From assembly GCA_035578175.1 (NCBI GenBank), contig JAQMRL010000010.1, forward strand, positions 36,464,784 to 36,528,783: a stretch of 64,000 nucleotides of DNA. The letters are read 5' to 3'. This DNA comes from Catonia carolina (lineage: Eukaryota > Arthropoda > Insecta > Hemiptera > Achilidae). The notes below the pieces were generated by a model that did not search any database, was not told the origin of the DNA, and worked only from the letters and a program-made list of their open reading frames with translations. Both the position numbers and the translations under genes were made by a program. Numbering within the stretch: position 1 is the first letter of the stretch; every line of letters begins with the position of its first letter. Positions 10,501-19,934 of this stretch are shown one piece after another.

Positions 10501-12824
10501 TTTGATGTTTGGGGTTCAATTAATCAAACTTTCTTAGGAATAGTCAGTCTGAGTCAGTACAAGACTACACTTCATTAGCAGCAATTGCAAAACGGACGTA
10601 AAACAAAACAAAAATACACTTTATTTACACACTATACATATCATCATCTCATTTGGTCATGGAGGGGTTGCTTGATATAAATTGAACAGATTGCAACGTA
10701 CACGCATTAGGGATTTAAAAAAAATTATTAGGCTATAATTTTTTAAGTTTATTTCAAATCGCATCAACATCTTAGTCAGTGGTGACTATTCTGGTTTTAA
10801 AAGTAGGATCATTTTCCAGACGCTAGCCAGTAATCGAATTTGAGACTTCCGCTTTGCAGCATAGCACGCAATCCACTGGGTCATGGAGGCGGCCAATTAT
10901 TTTTTTTCTTGTTAAGATGTCTATTAAACATTGCTCTAAAATTAATGACAAAGTCTTACGCAAGTTTTAACTAAATTATCAAACACTGACATTTTTTTTT
11001 TTTTTTTTTTGTTTTTTTTTTGTTTTAACGTCCGACTGTTCTGCAATTACTGCTAATGCAGATGGAACGTATGAAAAGATGCCGTGCCTGAATGGGATTC
11101 GAACCCAAGACCGCATGATGAGAGGCGAGCACGTTACCAACTGCGCCAATGCGGCCGGCAATAATGTTAGTGTAGGCTTTTAAACAAAAACAATTTTACT
11201 TCATTCCAACGATAGTGAAACTGATTCACAGTTTGAGCATGTTTTAGACATAACTCATTATGTTATACAAATAGCATTTGCCAATACTTAAAACCAGCAA
11301 CTCTTTTTAGCAGGAGATAATAGATATTAGGTCTACATTTACTCTTTTTATTAAGAGAAAACAGTTCAATAATTTTTTAGAATACTTAACAGAATGCTAG
11401 TTTGATGTTACTCAAGTCATTAGAGTGCGTACATTTTTGTTCAATATTAAGATAATGTTATAATATCTTCACTGTAACCAAACAAATAAGGAAAGACTAT
11501 CTCTATTTACGATATTGAATACCTAAATAATGAACTCTGTACGTTAATAACTCACGTAATTGTTTTTTTTTTTATCATTATAGTAATAAATATTTACGGT
11601 TTATAAAACTGTTCTACTACCAAAACTGAGATTAAAACCAAGTGAACTGAACTTACCAAGAACTGAGAATGAAATATTGACAACATTTTGATTTTTTTCG
11701 TGTGTCCCTTTTAAAGAACATACCATCCAAGATTTAGCATTATCTACGAATGTCTCAGCAGAACATTGTTCCAAAGCTACATTAAGGATTAAAAGACCTT
11801 CAAATCTGTTTTCATTTTCATTCAGTCTAACATTAATTAATTTTATGTAGTCTTCACTTTTCTTGTCCTAAAAGGAAATAAATACAAATGTAAATTAAAA
11901 TTAAAATTTTAATATTAAAGGACAGTTTATATAAAAATATTTTATTAGCATTAATTTCCTTTTGTCTCACTGGGAAAGTAAATTTAGGACATATTAAAGG
12001 AAAATTAAACAATTCAGAAGCAATAAAACACATAAATCTTTTTAGCATATGGTTCAAAGTTATTATTTTTTTAAAGTAATGAATTTTATTATTTCTGACA
12101 ACATAAAAATGTTTTATTAACTTTTGCCATAAAAGTCTTTGTTACACCAAATATTCGAGGTAAATGAGGACAAACTGAAAAGGCCTACACTACATCATTT
12201 TGTATTTTACATATGAATCAGTTTGTACATTCCTGAGGAAAATAATACACATGTTGTGACCCAAATTTATTTAATTCATAACAGTTAGTAAGTAAAAATA
12301 CAAAAAATAAGTCGAATATCATAAAAATTAACTGTATAAAGCAAGTTTCTCCATATTACACACACATTTTTGCAGAAATTGTAACTTTATTCTCAAAAAC
12401 ACAAAAATGTTAGGTTAGTAACATAGTAATTCTAATCTTAGTCCGTAGGTTAATTAAAACAACCAGATTTAATCGAAACAAACTATCTGAATTGCCTGAA
12501 GTATAACTTTAACAAAATCCAAAGGAGCGATACGACTTGTAATACTTAACGGCAAAAAAAAAATATATTACAGAAATATGCATTCGTAAACGTTGCATTT
12601 TAACAAAATAATCTAAGGGTAAAAAATCCTAAAACTATTTTAATTCAGTGAAATATTTGGTATCAAATATTGGTACATACAGAAAGAGTCAAATGATTAC
12701 ACAAATAAGTCGTACTTACCTTTCCATTGAAAGCAACATGTTCCTGACATGCAGCTAAATAATTCTGTAAATGATTTACTGAACTATCAAGCACAAAAGG
12801 TAATAATTCTGATATTCCATCCAT
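1453..12824 (-). CDS. PELP1: PELP1/RIX1-family protein, 5' seven exons (partial gene)
   Basis: Seven exons, read right to left: 12824-12720, 11867-11657, 9516-9410, 8785-8501, 6708-6569, 4923-4744, 1563-1453. All introns are GT-AG, and the phases join without a stop into about 380 residues. The start is the ATG at 12824 (MDGISELLPF). Recognition rests on resemblance to vertebrate PELP1: NVRLNENENRFEGLLILNV (residues about 47-65) corresponds to its N-terminal RIX1-domain block, followed by the KYASINILPSVL, MLLGSFPVPKPVMPDIILG and CCSRNLLQYGSLI segments in the same order. In known species PELP1 (yeast Rix1/Ipi2) is the helical-repeat scaffold of the PELP1-TEX10-WDR18 rixosome, which acts in nucleolar 60S/ITS2 processing. 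The acidic Pro/Glu-rich C-terminal half of vertebrate PELP1 has no counterpart here, because the gene continues past position 1. Orthology is inferred from memory of the family; a protein search would settle it. Confidence 0.85.
1860..2600 (+). pseudogene. Decayed LINE reverse-transcriptase 3' fragment
   Basis: Broken reading frames give pieces in the order of an RTE-type RT C-terminus: IRTNKSMRQGY then SHILFNMYLDSQ, then FKYLG, then LNHMTRKETYLKLYKM, EDRLRNANILEEMDI and GHPRRRR. Many stops and shifts show it is long dead. It lies in the intron between exons 7 and 6 on the strand opposite the gene. Confidence 0.75.
2870..3790 (+). promoter_or_regulatory. Possible promoter with two untranslated exons (unproven)
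   Basis: A locally CpG-richer stretch contains TTTTGGCAACTCTAG and a perfect CRE octamer TGACGTCA (about 2913). It is followed by a possible exon ending TTTG|GTAAGTGC near 3079. A second possible exon begins after GCTAATCCAG (about 3546) and ends at ATCCTG|GTATGA (about 3781). A 70-codon frame runs 3528-3740 (MDFANPGCKYVSFKYLNFKF...), but I do not recognise the product. It could equally be an old retrotransposed gene or transposon piece. It runs opposite to PELP1 inside its last visible intron. Confidence 0.3.
4744..4923 (-). CDS. PELP1: PELP1-like exon 6
   Basis: Codes residues 283-342 plus two bases. The GSFPVPKPVMPDIILGLICR segment matches the corresponding conserved block of PELP1. The acceptor is TTCTTTACAG and the donor is GTAAAA. 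Confidence 0.84.
5090..5730 (-). pseudogene. Decayed LINE reverse-transcriptase 3' fragment
   Basis: On the minus strand, disrupted frames read FKYLVSSL, EVWVLLRDRR, then HSRKYHGYHISEAVKMVWPF and AEDGG. This is the typical C-terminal order of RTE-type RT (..FGHLQRM.D.R.). The plus-strand 81-codon frame here is its antisense shadow. Several frameshifts are present. Confidence 0.7.
5726..5995 (+). repeat. Dispersed repeat family F, partial copy
   Basis: Matches, in direct orientation, the copy that begins at 6737 and, inverted, the copy at 25855-26420. Shared pieces are GAGAAAAAACAGAAAATCGC, AATTCTCTAC and CAAGAATTTCAGCAGACAT. No coding potential. The class is unknown. Confidence 0.75.
5996..6300. 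other. AT-rich repeat-like stretch
   Basis: Contains CTTCCGGTTGACCGATTTTG, a short CA microsatellite (about 6162) and AGGCAAGAGAAAG. It is probably an extension of repeat family F or another old repeat. No gene is seen here or in the rest of intron 5. Confidence 0.4.
6569..6708 (-). CDS. PELP1: PELP1-like exon 5
   Basis: Codes residues 237-282 plus two bases (TGHHPPAGNIELLIAKEANN...MQFAMKQIRGLSKYLQSML). The donor GTGAGT joins the next exon to give the leucine codon 283. Confidence 0.83.
6910..7368 (+). mobile_element. 5'-truncated RTE-type LINE insertion
   Basis: Codes, with a few stops and shifts, FYRAMAVPLITYE, CTQLDRVRNEAIRAKLNV, NWSNHLLRTPAHRLPLRAW and GKRGLGRPKKRW, the C-terminal end of an RTE-type RT. 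It ends in an ATG/TGA microsatellite, as RTE tails often do. Target duplication ATGCTAAAATA at 6899-6909 and 7369-7379, inside repeat family F. Confidence 0.85.
7533..8186. mobile_element. 654-bp MITE with 50-bp TIRs and 8-bp TSD
   Basis: Ends are GGATCTTCTCTGT... and its inverse; about 50 bp of terminal inverted repeat (including GCCTACCA.TATTAACTCC) with few mismatches. A perfect 8-bp duplication CAGAAAAT lies at 7525-7532 and 8187-8194, inside repeat F. An internal 120-codon frame (7633-7995) has no recognisable product. An 8-bp TSD fits hAT, P or Merlin groups; the GGATC termini do not let me choose. Confidence 0.88.
8501..8785 (-). CDS. PELP1: PELP1-like exon 4
   Basis: Codes residues 142-236, 95 codons in phase 0 at both ends. 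The acceptor has a run of T before ACAG and the donor is GTAGGT. It is the longest exon seen, a helical Leu-rich stretch (LLDSEPHLLTLAAKCFALL) expected of the ARM-like RIX1 fold. Confidence 0.85.
9410..9516 (-). CDS. PELP1: PELP1-like exon 3
   Basis: Codes the split residue 106 to residue 141 (EKLLKMAVKFPEIKKYASIN...). The acceptor is TTTGTTTCAG. The donor reads GAG|GTGTGC, clearly weaker than the other donors of this gene, but it gives the phase needed by exon 4. Confidence 0.8.
9713..10348. mobile_element. 636-bp TIR element/MITE with TA flanks
   Basis: The 5' end reads CTTCCTCGATTCTAAGACGC and the 3' end is its near inverse (GCGTCTTAGAATCAAGGA). TA lies at both borders (9711-9712 and 10349-10350). 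A sub-terminal copy of GTGCGTCTTACATTTGAGGG lies inside. No coding capacity. Termini of this kind are seen in pogo-like elements, so Tc1/mariner/pogo superfamily is likely. Confidence 0.75.
10353..10720 (+). mobile_element. SINE family D, interrupted by a micro-insertion
   Basis: tRNA-like head GAGTTGGTCTAATGATAAA, an arm made of the palindrome TCAGCTGTTTAACAGCTGA, then GGTTCCGTGGATAAAATC where the B box should be. The long body contains GGTTCAATTAA, AGTCTGAGTCAGTACAAGAC and GAACAGATTGCAACGTACAC, and the tail is A-rich. It is split at 10577-10614 by a 38-bp piece of SINE tail ii. Confidence 0.8.
10577..10614 (+). mobile_element. 38-bp tail-ii micro-insertion
   Basis: Reads AGCAGCAATTGCAAAACGG then ACGTAAAAC and A-rich sequence, matching the last part of SINE tail ii. 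It sits between TACACTTCATT (10566-10576) and TACACTTTATT (10615-10625). The other SINE D copies are uninterrupted here. Confidence 0.8.
10735..10897 (-). mobile_element. SINE family A (tRNA-Gly-like head, tail i)
   Basis: On the minus strand: CCTCCATGACCCAGTGGATTG (A-box region), TCAAATTCGATTACTGG (B-box region), GTCTGGAAAATG body, then GTCACCACTGACTAAGATG and a tail ending in AAATAAAC. Decayed relative to the copy at 37201. Confidence 0.75.
10990..11160 (-). mobile_element. SINE, head B with tail ii
   Basis: Minus-strand head GCCGGCCGCATTGGCGCAG, B box GGTTCGAATCC, body GGCATCTTTTCATACGTTC, and tail TCTGCATTAGCAGTAATTGC ending CGGACGTTAAAACA and a long poly-A (poly-T on the plus strand). 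The 60-codon frame over it is a shadow of the SINE. Confidence 0.88.
11657..11867 (-). CDS. PELP1: PELP1-like exon 2 (RIX1-domain core)
   Basis: Codes residues 36-105 plus one base. The acceptor follows the pyrimidine tract CCTTTTAG and the donor is GTAAGT. It contains RFEGLLILNVALEQCSAETF and KSWMVCSL, the best-matching segment to the RIX1 domain of PELP1. Confidence 0.85.
12720..12824 (-). CDS. PELP1: PELP1-like exon 1 (start codon)
   Basis: Codes residues 1-35 and ends at a strong GTAAGT donor in phase 0. The ATG at 12824 is in frame; a second ATG four bases further in is out of frame. It starts about 100 bp into the AT-rich flank shared with the intergenic region, and I see no clear TATA box. 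Confidence 0.82.
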
Positions 12825-13530
12825 CTCTCACGTTTTAATACATATTACGTATATGCAGAGTAAATACAACAATACTTTAATCACTTTAATAGAAAAAAAC
12901 GTGCGTAACCTCACATTTGTTAAACCACATTGAATTTACTAGTGTTTTTTGGAAACCTGAAGTGTACGGTATATACTGCGCATGAGCCAAAGTTAGTACC
13001 TAACCTAAAACATAATTTTATTCCCATTTCTCTCCAATATCTGTTTAAGAAATGGAAATGGATAAGCAAAAGTTTTGCATTGGATAATGTAACTACTAAA
13101 TTTATTTGGTATTGGTATTTATTTATTTATTTGGTATTGTACATATATACATAAATAATAGAACATTGTATGAAATGCCTCCTTAGTTACCATTTAATAG
13201 CGCTAGTATTACATCCTGCTCAAGTCTATTACTAACATGTCGTTGTTCTATGGCGCGAATTTAATAATTTTATTTACATTCTTGAATTTCAATCGACGGA
13301 AAATTTTGACATGCATATTTAACGCACTGTATATTATTGACTTACTGTAATTAGTACAATTTAACAATTTTTTTGCTAGATCAAAAATTATCTGCAAAAT
13401 AAGGTTTTATAACTCCTTGAAATTCCAACACTTAGTTCATTATCAAATTAATAATTGAGGTTAGGTTTTCTTTAATAACTTGTTTTATATTAAAATAATA
13501 AACAATTTTATAGAAATTCTAACATAAAAA
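12825..13530. other. Upstream flank of the PELP1-like gene; no feature seen
   Basis: AT-rich sequence upstream of the start codon. It must contain the gene's promoter, but I see no TATA box, initiator or divergent gene that I can defend. A 74-codon frame at 12930-13154 has no recognisable product. Confidence 0.5.
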
Positions 13531-13790
13531 GGACCTTGGAAAAAAGTAAAATAACTTGGCTCAGAAAGCATAAAACTCAACTGTTTTGTACCTTAATTGT
13601 AAAAATTTTCTGGGGAGCTCCCCGGACCTCCCGCTGCTCGGGAGTTTGGAATACCCCCAGACTTCCCGGTATTGGAGGGCACAGATTTGTCAAAGTCGCC
13701 AAGGGCGCAGAAGGGACTTGGCTACGGCGCTGGGAAGGTTTCTGTGAAGTTAATGAAGAGATGCTAGAAATGCTTGATTAGTGCTGCTAC
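13531..13790 (+). other. GC-rich patch of unknown origin
   Basis: Sharply more GC-rich than its surroundings (GAGCTCCCCGGACCTCCCGC near 13615, GGCTACGGCGCTGGGAAGG near 13720). A frame of 81 codons (13536-13781) spans it, with PRTSRCSGVWNTPRLPGIGG in the middle, but I do not recognise it. It may be a fragment of a transposon or of an inserted foreign or host exon. Confidence 0.35.
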
Positions 13791-14169
13791 CACACGTTTA
13801 GTTATTGAACTAAAAGACTAGTTCCTATATAATTGCTAAACAGAGTACTTCAAGCGGGATATTTTCTCTACACAGAATACGTTCAGACTGTGCTATTGTA
13901 TCAATCTAACTTGTAGACTTACCAGATCGAGTAATACATTAACGGAAAAAATATTAGGTAAGTTATATTAATACTTTAAAAAGAAGTGTTTTATGTTAAT
14001 TTCCAAAATTACGAATAATGTTTTACTGTAAAGTAAAAACCTTTGGTACATCTATCAAAATTTGAGGCAAAACGGGCCACGATGCGGGCCGGACTCAGGA
14101 TAAAAATAAGTTTCTTGTGAAATGTAATATGGCATGTTGTTAAAATATCCCCAAAAAATAAAAAAATTC

Positions 14170-14240
14170 ATTTTTTTAGTTTATCTGAAGTCGCATCAAC
14201 AGTTCCGTCATCAGCGACTACAGTAGATTATAACGGGTGA
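14170..14240 (-). mobile_element. SINE family A tail fragment
   Basis: The plus strand reads TTAGTTTATCTGAAGTCGC then CATCAGCGACTACAGTAGAT, the inverse of tail i as attached to head A. The head is not recognisable. Confidence 0.6.
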
Positions 14241-14349
14241 GGCAGTGAATCGGGCGATTATGAAAACACCGTAAGGAAGTTAAAAAATGTAGTTTAATTA
14301 ATTTAGAATATACCAAGTAATATTTACAAATTTACAATTTTTTATAAAT

Positions 14350-14880
14350 TATTTGAAAATCATATCATAAAGATGTCCTCCATTTTGTTGCACACATTCC
14401 TGAACTCGCGCACGAAGGTTATTAATCACGTTTTGTAATGTGGCGTAGGAATTCGTGCCACTTCTTCACGTATCCGTTCTTTAAGTTCCCGTATATTTCG
14501 AGGCGGTGGAGATCGGAAAACACGTGATTTTAAGTGTCCCCAAAGAAAGTAATCACATGCAGAGAGATCTGGTGATCTGGCTGGCCATGAAATGTCTCCT
14601 TTCTTAGAAATGACGCGATTGGGAAACAAGCGTCGCAAAACTAAGTGAAGCCCTGGATGTGCGGCAGGTAGCACCGTCTTGTTGAAAAAACATGTTTTGG
14701 TAAGCCGGATTACGAACTAATTCCGGTTGAAGACAGTTCTCCATGTTAACATAGCGCTGTGTAGGGCTGTGTAGGGTATCGTGCACTGTAACTGCACGTT
14801 CATTGTCATTCTCAAAAAATATGGTCCTGTGATACCCTGTGTTGATATTGCACACCAAACTGTCACTTTAATACTGTGAA
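14350..14880 (-). pseudogene. Mariner/Tc1-superfamily transposase C-terminal half, broken
   Basis: Minus-strand reading, with shifts near 14660 and 14440, gives FFENDNERAV, PELVRNPAYQNMFFQQDGAT, then DISWPARSPDLSACDYFLWG (catalytic-block region), HLKSRVF, RNIRELKERIREEVARIP and RARVQECVQQNGGHLYD before a stop. This is the usual order of DDE_3-type insect transposases. The N-terminal half is missing. Confidence 0.85.
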
Positions 14881-15227
14881 TACTGTGAAGTTGGAGCTAA
14901 TTAGGCTTATAAAAAAGTCTTTTTATATTAATATTATTATTTATACACAAAACCCTTGTAAATGTCATTAGGTACATGTGATCAGGTAACAGGTATATTT
15001 AGTCAGGTGACTGGAGAAGGAGAGAAAGGACTCCATGAAAAATCATTCGGGAGGCCCCCAAATTCTTTACGCCATCACTTTCTCGGTCAATGATAGCATA
15101 GTATAGAAACGATGCACTAACTACAGTTTGCTTAACTGCAGTTTGCTTAACTACAGTTTGCATAAAGTTCTTCCAAGCTGTTAAGAAACTAGTTTTGACC
15201 GAATCGCTGAATTATTTGGCACAATTT

Positions 15228-15393
15228 GTTTTTCTTTTACGTTCGACTGTTATGCATATTAATGCTACTGCAGACGATGAAAGTGATACGTAATAACGAG
15301 TGATGAAGAAATGTCAGATCTGACAGGGAATCGAATCTGGTACCCCGGTGTAGAAGCCAGTTTCGCCATCACATCAACGGGCCGGACACATGG
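15228..15393 (-). mobile_element. SINE, head C with tail ii
   Basis: Minus-strand head GTCCGGCCCGTTGATGTGAT, then GGCGAAACTGGCTTCTAC and B box AGATTCGATTCCC. The body matches no other head, but the tail is tail ii in decayed form (GTCTGCAGTAGCATTAATAT, CAGTCGAACGTAAAAG). It shows tail ii attached to a different tRNA-like head. Confidence 0.75.
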
Positions 15394-16964
15394 GAACAAA
15401 ACTGAATTAACAGGCATCTGTATAGATCACTCGCCTTAAAATTCTTTAAAAATATATATAAATACAAAAGATATTTGAAATTCACTTCACATAAGCCTAA
15501 GAGAGCCTAGTACTGCTTAGAACATTATGTACTTGTTTTACATCATTACTATGCTTTCATATACATTTTGAATGTAACAGTTTTGTAATATTTTGATTTT
15601 TAACACAGTTAAAAAATTTAATTCGGCTCACCTTTTAGACCTATCAATTTCTGAAACATTTGTAGCTGTAAAATATTTTTGAAAACATTTTTCACAAATG
15701 TTATTCATAGAAACTGTGCATCCTTATGAAGGTTAACTACCCTGAAATTTTCATTAAAATTGGTCGAGTGGTTGGTGAGAAGATGTTTCTTTTGTTCTAA
15801 AAAATGATTTTTTCGGAAAATCAAAAAAACTGAAAAATTTAACTTACATTAGTGCATCTTCATACGCACTACTATTGTCTTAGCAAACTTACTTCATACA
15901 GTATAAAGCAAACTGCTGAAGAGACTGCGCTTGAAAATAGCATAGACTGTGACAACGGAAATAGAAATTTATCTGTAGGTTTCGACGGAACCTAGTAAAA
16001 AAGGGGCCATCAGTCACTAAACGGAGTAGTGTCAACTACTGGTATTGATACCTACAGGGTAGGTGCTAGATGTCGCCATACTCACAAAAGTCTGTGACTG
16101 TCTTGATAACTACTAGGACACTAATAGCGAAGTTCTAAACATTTCAAAAAAATATATATTCGTGCTAGACCGAAATTACAGCAAAAGATTCGACTTAATG
16201 TCACAAACACTGGGAAAGTCTATTTCCAGCACAAATTTAAAAAAAATTAATATAGAAAGGGTACGTCGTAAAACAATAGAAAATATATCAAATTTAATCA
16301 CAAGATTTTGAGATATTATGAAATGTAAAATAAATAAAAAAGTCCAAAAATCAAATTTTCGGACTCCGATTCCCCTTAACTTCAAATTAAATACCTACTT
16401 AAACATTTTTTAATAATTTCATTGAAACTAATAAATACAATTTCAATGTTACGGTATTCTTGATAGTAGGCCTTTTTTTGTGAAAAAAAATTAATGAAAT
16501 TGTGAAATAGATATATTTTGCACGTACATGATATCAGAGTTTTTAAGTTTTACACTGATTTTTTGATCATCGTAATATACAGGATTTTTATTTCTCTTAA
16601 AAATATACATGACTAATTCAATTTGTTTGAGCTTAAAGCACAGTTTTTTCATTCTTTGCAAGGATTCTTTGATTAAGAAATATCTATATATCAACTACGA
16701 ATGTTATATTTACGTCATTGATATAAAACATTTAGTAATTTTTATTTTCTCAAAAACAATTAATTGACGAAAATTTTTCCTAAGAAGTTAAGTAGAAGTG
16801 TTTTTGTAACGGGAACAAATCGTAGAAGCGAGATCTTGATATCAACATTATCAAAATTTTTATTTCCATCTCAAATTACAGAAATCAGTTAAAAGACACC
16901 TAACTGGAAACGATGTATGATCTACATTATAACCGGAGCTTACCAGTAATTTAACGGCTCTTTG
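15394..16964. other. AT-rich repeat-like DNA without a gene
   Basis: Contains phrases typical of old dispersed repeats (GTGCATCCTTATGAAGGTTA near 15718, ATTAAAATTGGTCGAGTGG near 15753). Minus-strand frames at 16176-16385 and 16491-16694 are AT-driven and unrecognised. I see no gene, TIR or tandem array. Confidence 0.5.
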
Positions 16965-17290
16965 TAATCTTTTTTTTTTGTAATCCCTAATGTGTATATG
17001 TTGCAATCTGTTCAATTGAGAACAATAAGCAACCCGATGACCCAATGAGATGAGGATGATGTGTATGACGTGTAAATGAGGTGTAGTCTTGTACAGGGTC
17101 AGGTCGACCATTCCTGAGACAGTATGGTTAATTGAACCCCAACCAACAAAGTACACCGGTAACCACTGTCTAGCATTCAAATCCGTATAAAAGTAACTAT
17201 CTTTACTAGGATTTGAACCAGGAACCTTCGTCTCCGAAACAGCTGATTTTGGCGACGACTTTACCTTTAAACCAACCCGGTGGGTTGTAA
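16965..17290 (-). mobile_element. SINE family D
   Basis: Most complete uninterrupted copy. Minus-strand head CCACCGGGTTGGTTTAAAGG, TAAAGTCGTCGCC, one arm CAGCTGTTTCGGAGACG, B box GGTTCAAATCC, body CTAGACAGTGGTTACCGG and TGGGGTTCAATTAACC, 3' end CAGATTGCAACATATACAC then poly-A. The 106-codon frame across it is not a gene. Confidence 0.85.
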
Positions 17291-18689
17291 TCTATTAATG
17301 TATTTTCCATTAAAATATCTAAACTTATTTTATAGTGGAAATCTACTTGAATGATTTCACCAATTTACGACTTTCGTGAAAAATATATATTTTTAAATAC
17401 TACAGTCTTGAAAATTTTACATTTTCAGCGAAACTGTATTAAAATCCTTCAAAATAAACATTTTGTAAATTTATTTGTTGAATTGTGAGTAATATAAACC
17501 ATTTATTTTTAATATTTTAGTAATAAATTGAATATTGAAAGGTACTTTATTTTTTATGATACATTAAAAAAACTAGTGATAGATTGTCTAGTTATATCAT
17601 TGAAACTACTTCAACTGGAACAGTTTGAATCATGATGATAAAAAGCAACCGGCAAAATAACATTTTTATAGCTGAAATCCATTAGAAAAGGTTTTTCATA
17701 GCAATGTATATTCTATGGGGAAAATCTCCATACAAGTAAGAAAAACACCCAACTGCTTTTTTTTCTACGTTTAGTGAAATCGGTGCGAAATTAGATAACA
17801 ATTTAAGATGCAAACGCGCCTTCATTCTTTCTTCTCCCCTTAGAATCGAACCCTTAGGGCTTTTTAAACCCCGAATGTTTAGGAAAAAAGAACGAAATAG
17901 CTCACGGTTGCGTGAAATGTATATGCCTGGAAATGCATAACCTCAATACAAGTAAACCATCCATTAAAAAGTAACATAAATTCTCAAACCTTTCTACAAC
18001 AGGATGTAACAACAGCCGACCTCTTTATATTTTACTGAATAGAAGTCGCACAGTATTCCTTTTCACTACACTGGTAACGTTTCTGTCAACGTGTATTACA
18101 TTATATATTATTTATACATTTCTGTACTTTGCAAGGAAAACTCAGTAAGTGAATTCGCTTTCTACTATATAAGTGAAGACGTTAAGGAACTTCTTCAAAA
18201 ATATATGTTTTCATTTTTTTTATTTTATTTAAACATATCTACATTTACCACTTGAATTTATCTACAGAACGACATAATAATTTTGCATTATATTTTCTTT
18301 CAAGGTTTCTAAGATTTAGGGGTAAGCAATTGCTTGGATTTTACTTAGCCTGGTGTATACGTATAGTTCAAACATTGCTTCACTAACTAGAATGAATTTG
18401 TGACACATCCAAGATTAGGTTGCTTATAAATAATTTAAAAGAAATTTTTAAGGTCTAAACTGAGATTTTTAACCCGTTGAAACACAGGGACCATAATCGT
18501 TCAAAATCATTCGTTGTACAAAAATCTTGTCCAGCCAGACATTTCACTGAAACGAATTGATTACAAATTATTCTTCATAGTTTTCAATTTATGTCTAACA
18601 GTTCATTTAAATGTTTTCATTTTATTGAGAAAAAATGAAAAACAAAACGGAAAGAATCATATGGAAGAGCAATACAAAGTATTTATATC
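17291..18689. other. AT-rich DNA, no feature seen
   Basis: No open frame with recognisable product, no TIR pair and no SINE. Codes a 61-codon AT-rich frame (18514-18699) of no apparent meaning. Confidence 0.5.
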
Positions 18690-18890
18690 GGGTGTCTAAA
18701 ATGTCTGGAAACGCCTGAATTATAGGAAACTGAGTTCTGTAGTAGAATATTATACAAAAAAATCTCTGGGTAATGTTTGAAATTTCTGTCGGTCATTTCG
18801 TATTCGCCATATTGAACATCTGTCTTTAATTTATAATACGTTACTGTATAGCTGCCCGATTTCCGTATATGATATTTAATTTAACGAGCG
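18690..18890. repeat. Possible transposon terminus (GGGTGTCTAAAATGTCTGG)
   Basis: Resembles the sequence at 33998 (GGGTGATTCAAAAGTCCGG). Both look like the start of the same family of DNA element, but no partner end was found. Confidence 0.35.
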
Positions 18891-18926
18891 GGCGGTGGTA
18901 ATTTTACTTTCAGAAGAGGTACCTAG

Positions 18927-19552
18927 CAGTCGCGTAACTATGTGGAGGATGAGGGGGATAGAACCCCCCCGAAACTTAAAAATAAAAAATATTCGTATAA
19001 TATCAACTTGATCCAACTTGATTATTTTACTTGTTACTTATTGTAACTTTCTGTAACAAATATTAAATGCAGCCATGATTTTCTAAAATACATTCATGTT
19101 ATAAAGCAAAATTTCTTGTATTATTTCTGTTCCTTATTTTAGCTTAGTCATTTATTTATCTTAATTTCTTGTTAAGATACTGGTGTCCTACGTTTGTAAA
19201 ACTAATAGGAGTAGATTCATAAATGTATAAAATAGAAAACATTACAAATATTTTGTAAAAAATTCTACATTTTCATTAGAAGGCAGGATTTACTACATTG
19301 TTTTTTATTATAATAAGTCAAGATATTTTCGATTTTTTAGTTTTTTAGTAAAACTTTATGAAAAAGTTTGATGTAATTTGACTAATATTTTGTTCTAAAA
19401 GCACTAAAATCTCATTTAAGAGTACAAAAATTTCTCAATTTTTCCGGAAGAGGCCCCAGGACCCCCCCCCCCCGCTTTTTGGGGGGTTCCGGTGTGGTGT
19501 GCTCTTCAATCAGATCCGTCCCCCTCAAAACCAAGTCGTAGTTACGTCACTG
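18927..19552. mobile_element. 626-bp hAT-type MITE
   Basis: Starts CAGTCGCGTAACTATG and ends with the near inverse (CGTAGTTACGTCACTG), the usual hAT terminus CAGTGGCGTAACTA. Flanks are GTACCTAG (18919-18926) and GTACTCAG (19553-19560), an 8-bp duplication with two differences. Sub-terminal C and G runs (18965, 19460-19485) form a second inverted match. No coding capacity. Confidence 0.85.
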
Positions 19553-19629
19553 GTACTCAGTGATACCATTCCCATTTAGAATTACGACTGCACCGCAAAC
19601 TTTTTCTGGAGGATGTATAATACACACTG

Positions 19630-19802
19630 CATGTACTATAGTTACTTGCTTACTTTACTTTCTTTACTTTCTTTACTTGCTTTACTTTACTTACTATACT
19701 TGCTACTACTACTTTACTTACTTACTTTACTTTTCTACTTTTTACTTACTTACTTACTTTTCTACTTTACTTACTTTACTTGCTTTACTTTACTTATAGT
19801 TA
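19630..19802. repeat. Imperfect (TTACTTTAC) microsatellite
   Basis: Low-complexity pyrimidine-biased repeat of CTTTA, CTTAC and CTGCT words. The two plus-strand Leu/Tyr-rich frames over it are artefacts of the repeat. Confidence 0.9.
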
Positions 19803-19934
19803 CTATGAGTACCCCAAATAAATTAAAAGAAACCGATAAATTAAAACTACTGAAGAACACAAATTGTATTGTTTTCCTGTTTACCATTTTTAATTAGGGT
19901 ATAACCTTTATACGTAAAATTTAGTTTTATTCTA

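Noticed and set aside
11854..12057. Minus-strand gene of 67 codons
   Set aside because: It overlaps the intron upstream of PELP1-like exon 2 and is AT-driven.
16860..17180. 106-codon minus-strand gene
   Set aside because: It coincides with SINE family D and the other copies do not keep the frame.
19560..19897. Leu/Tyr-rich membrane protein frames
   Set aside because: Caused by the CTTTA/CTTAC microsatellite read in two frames.
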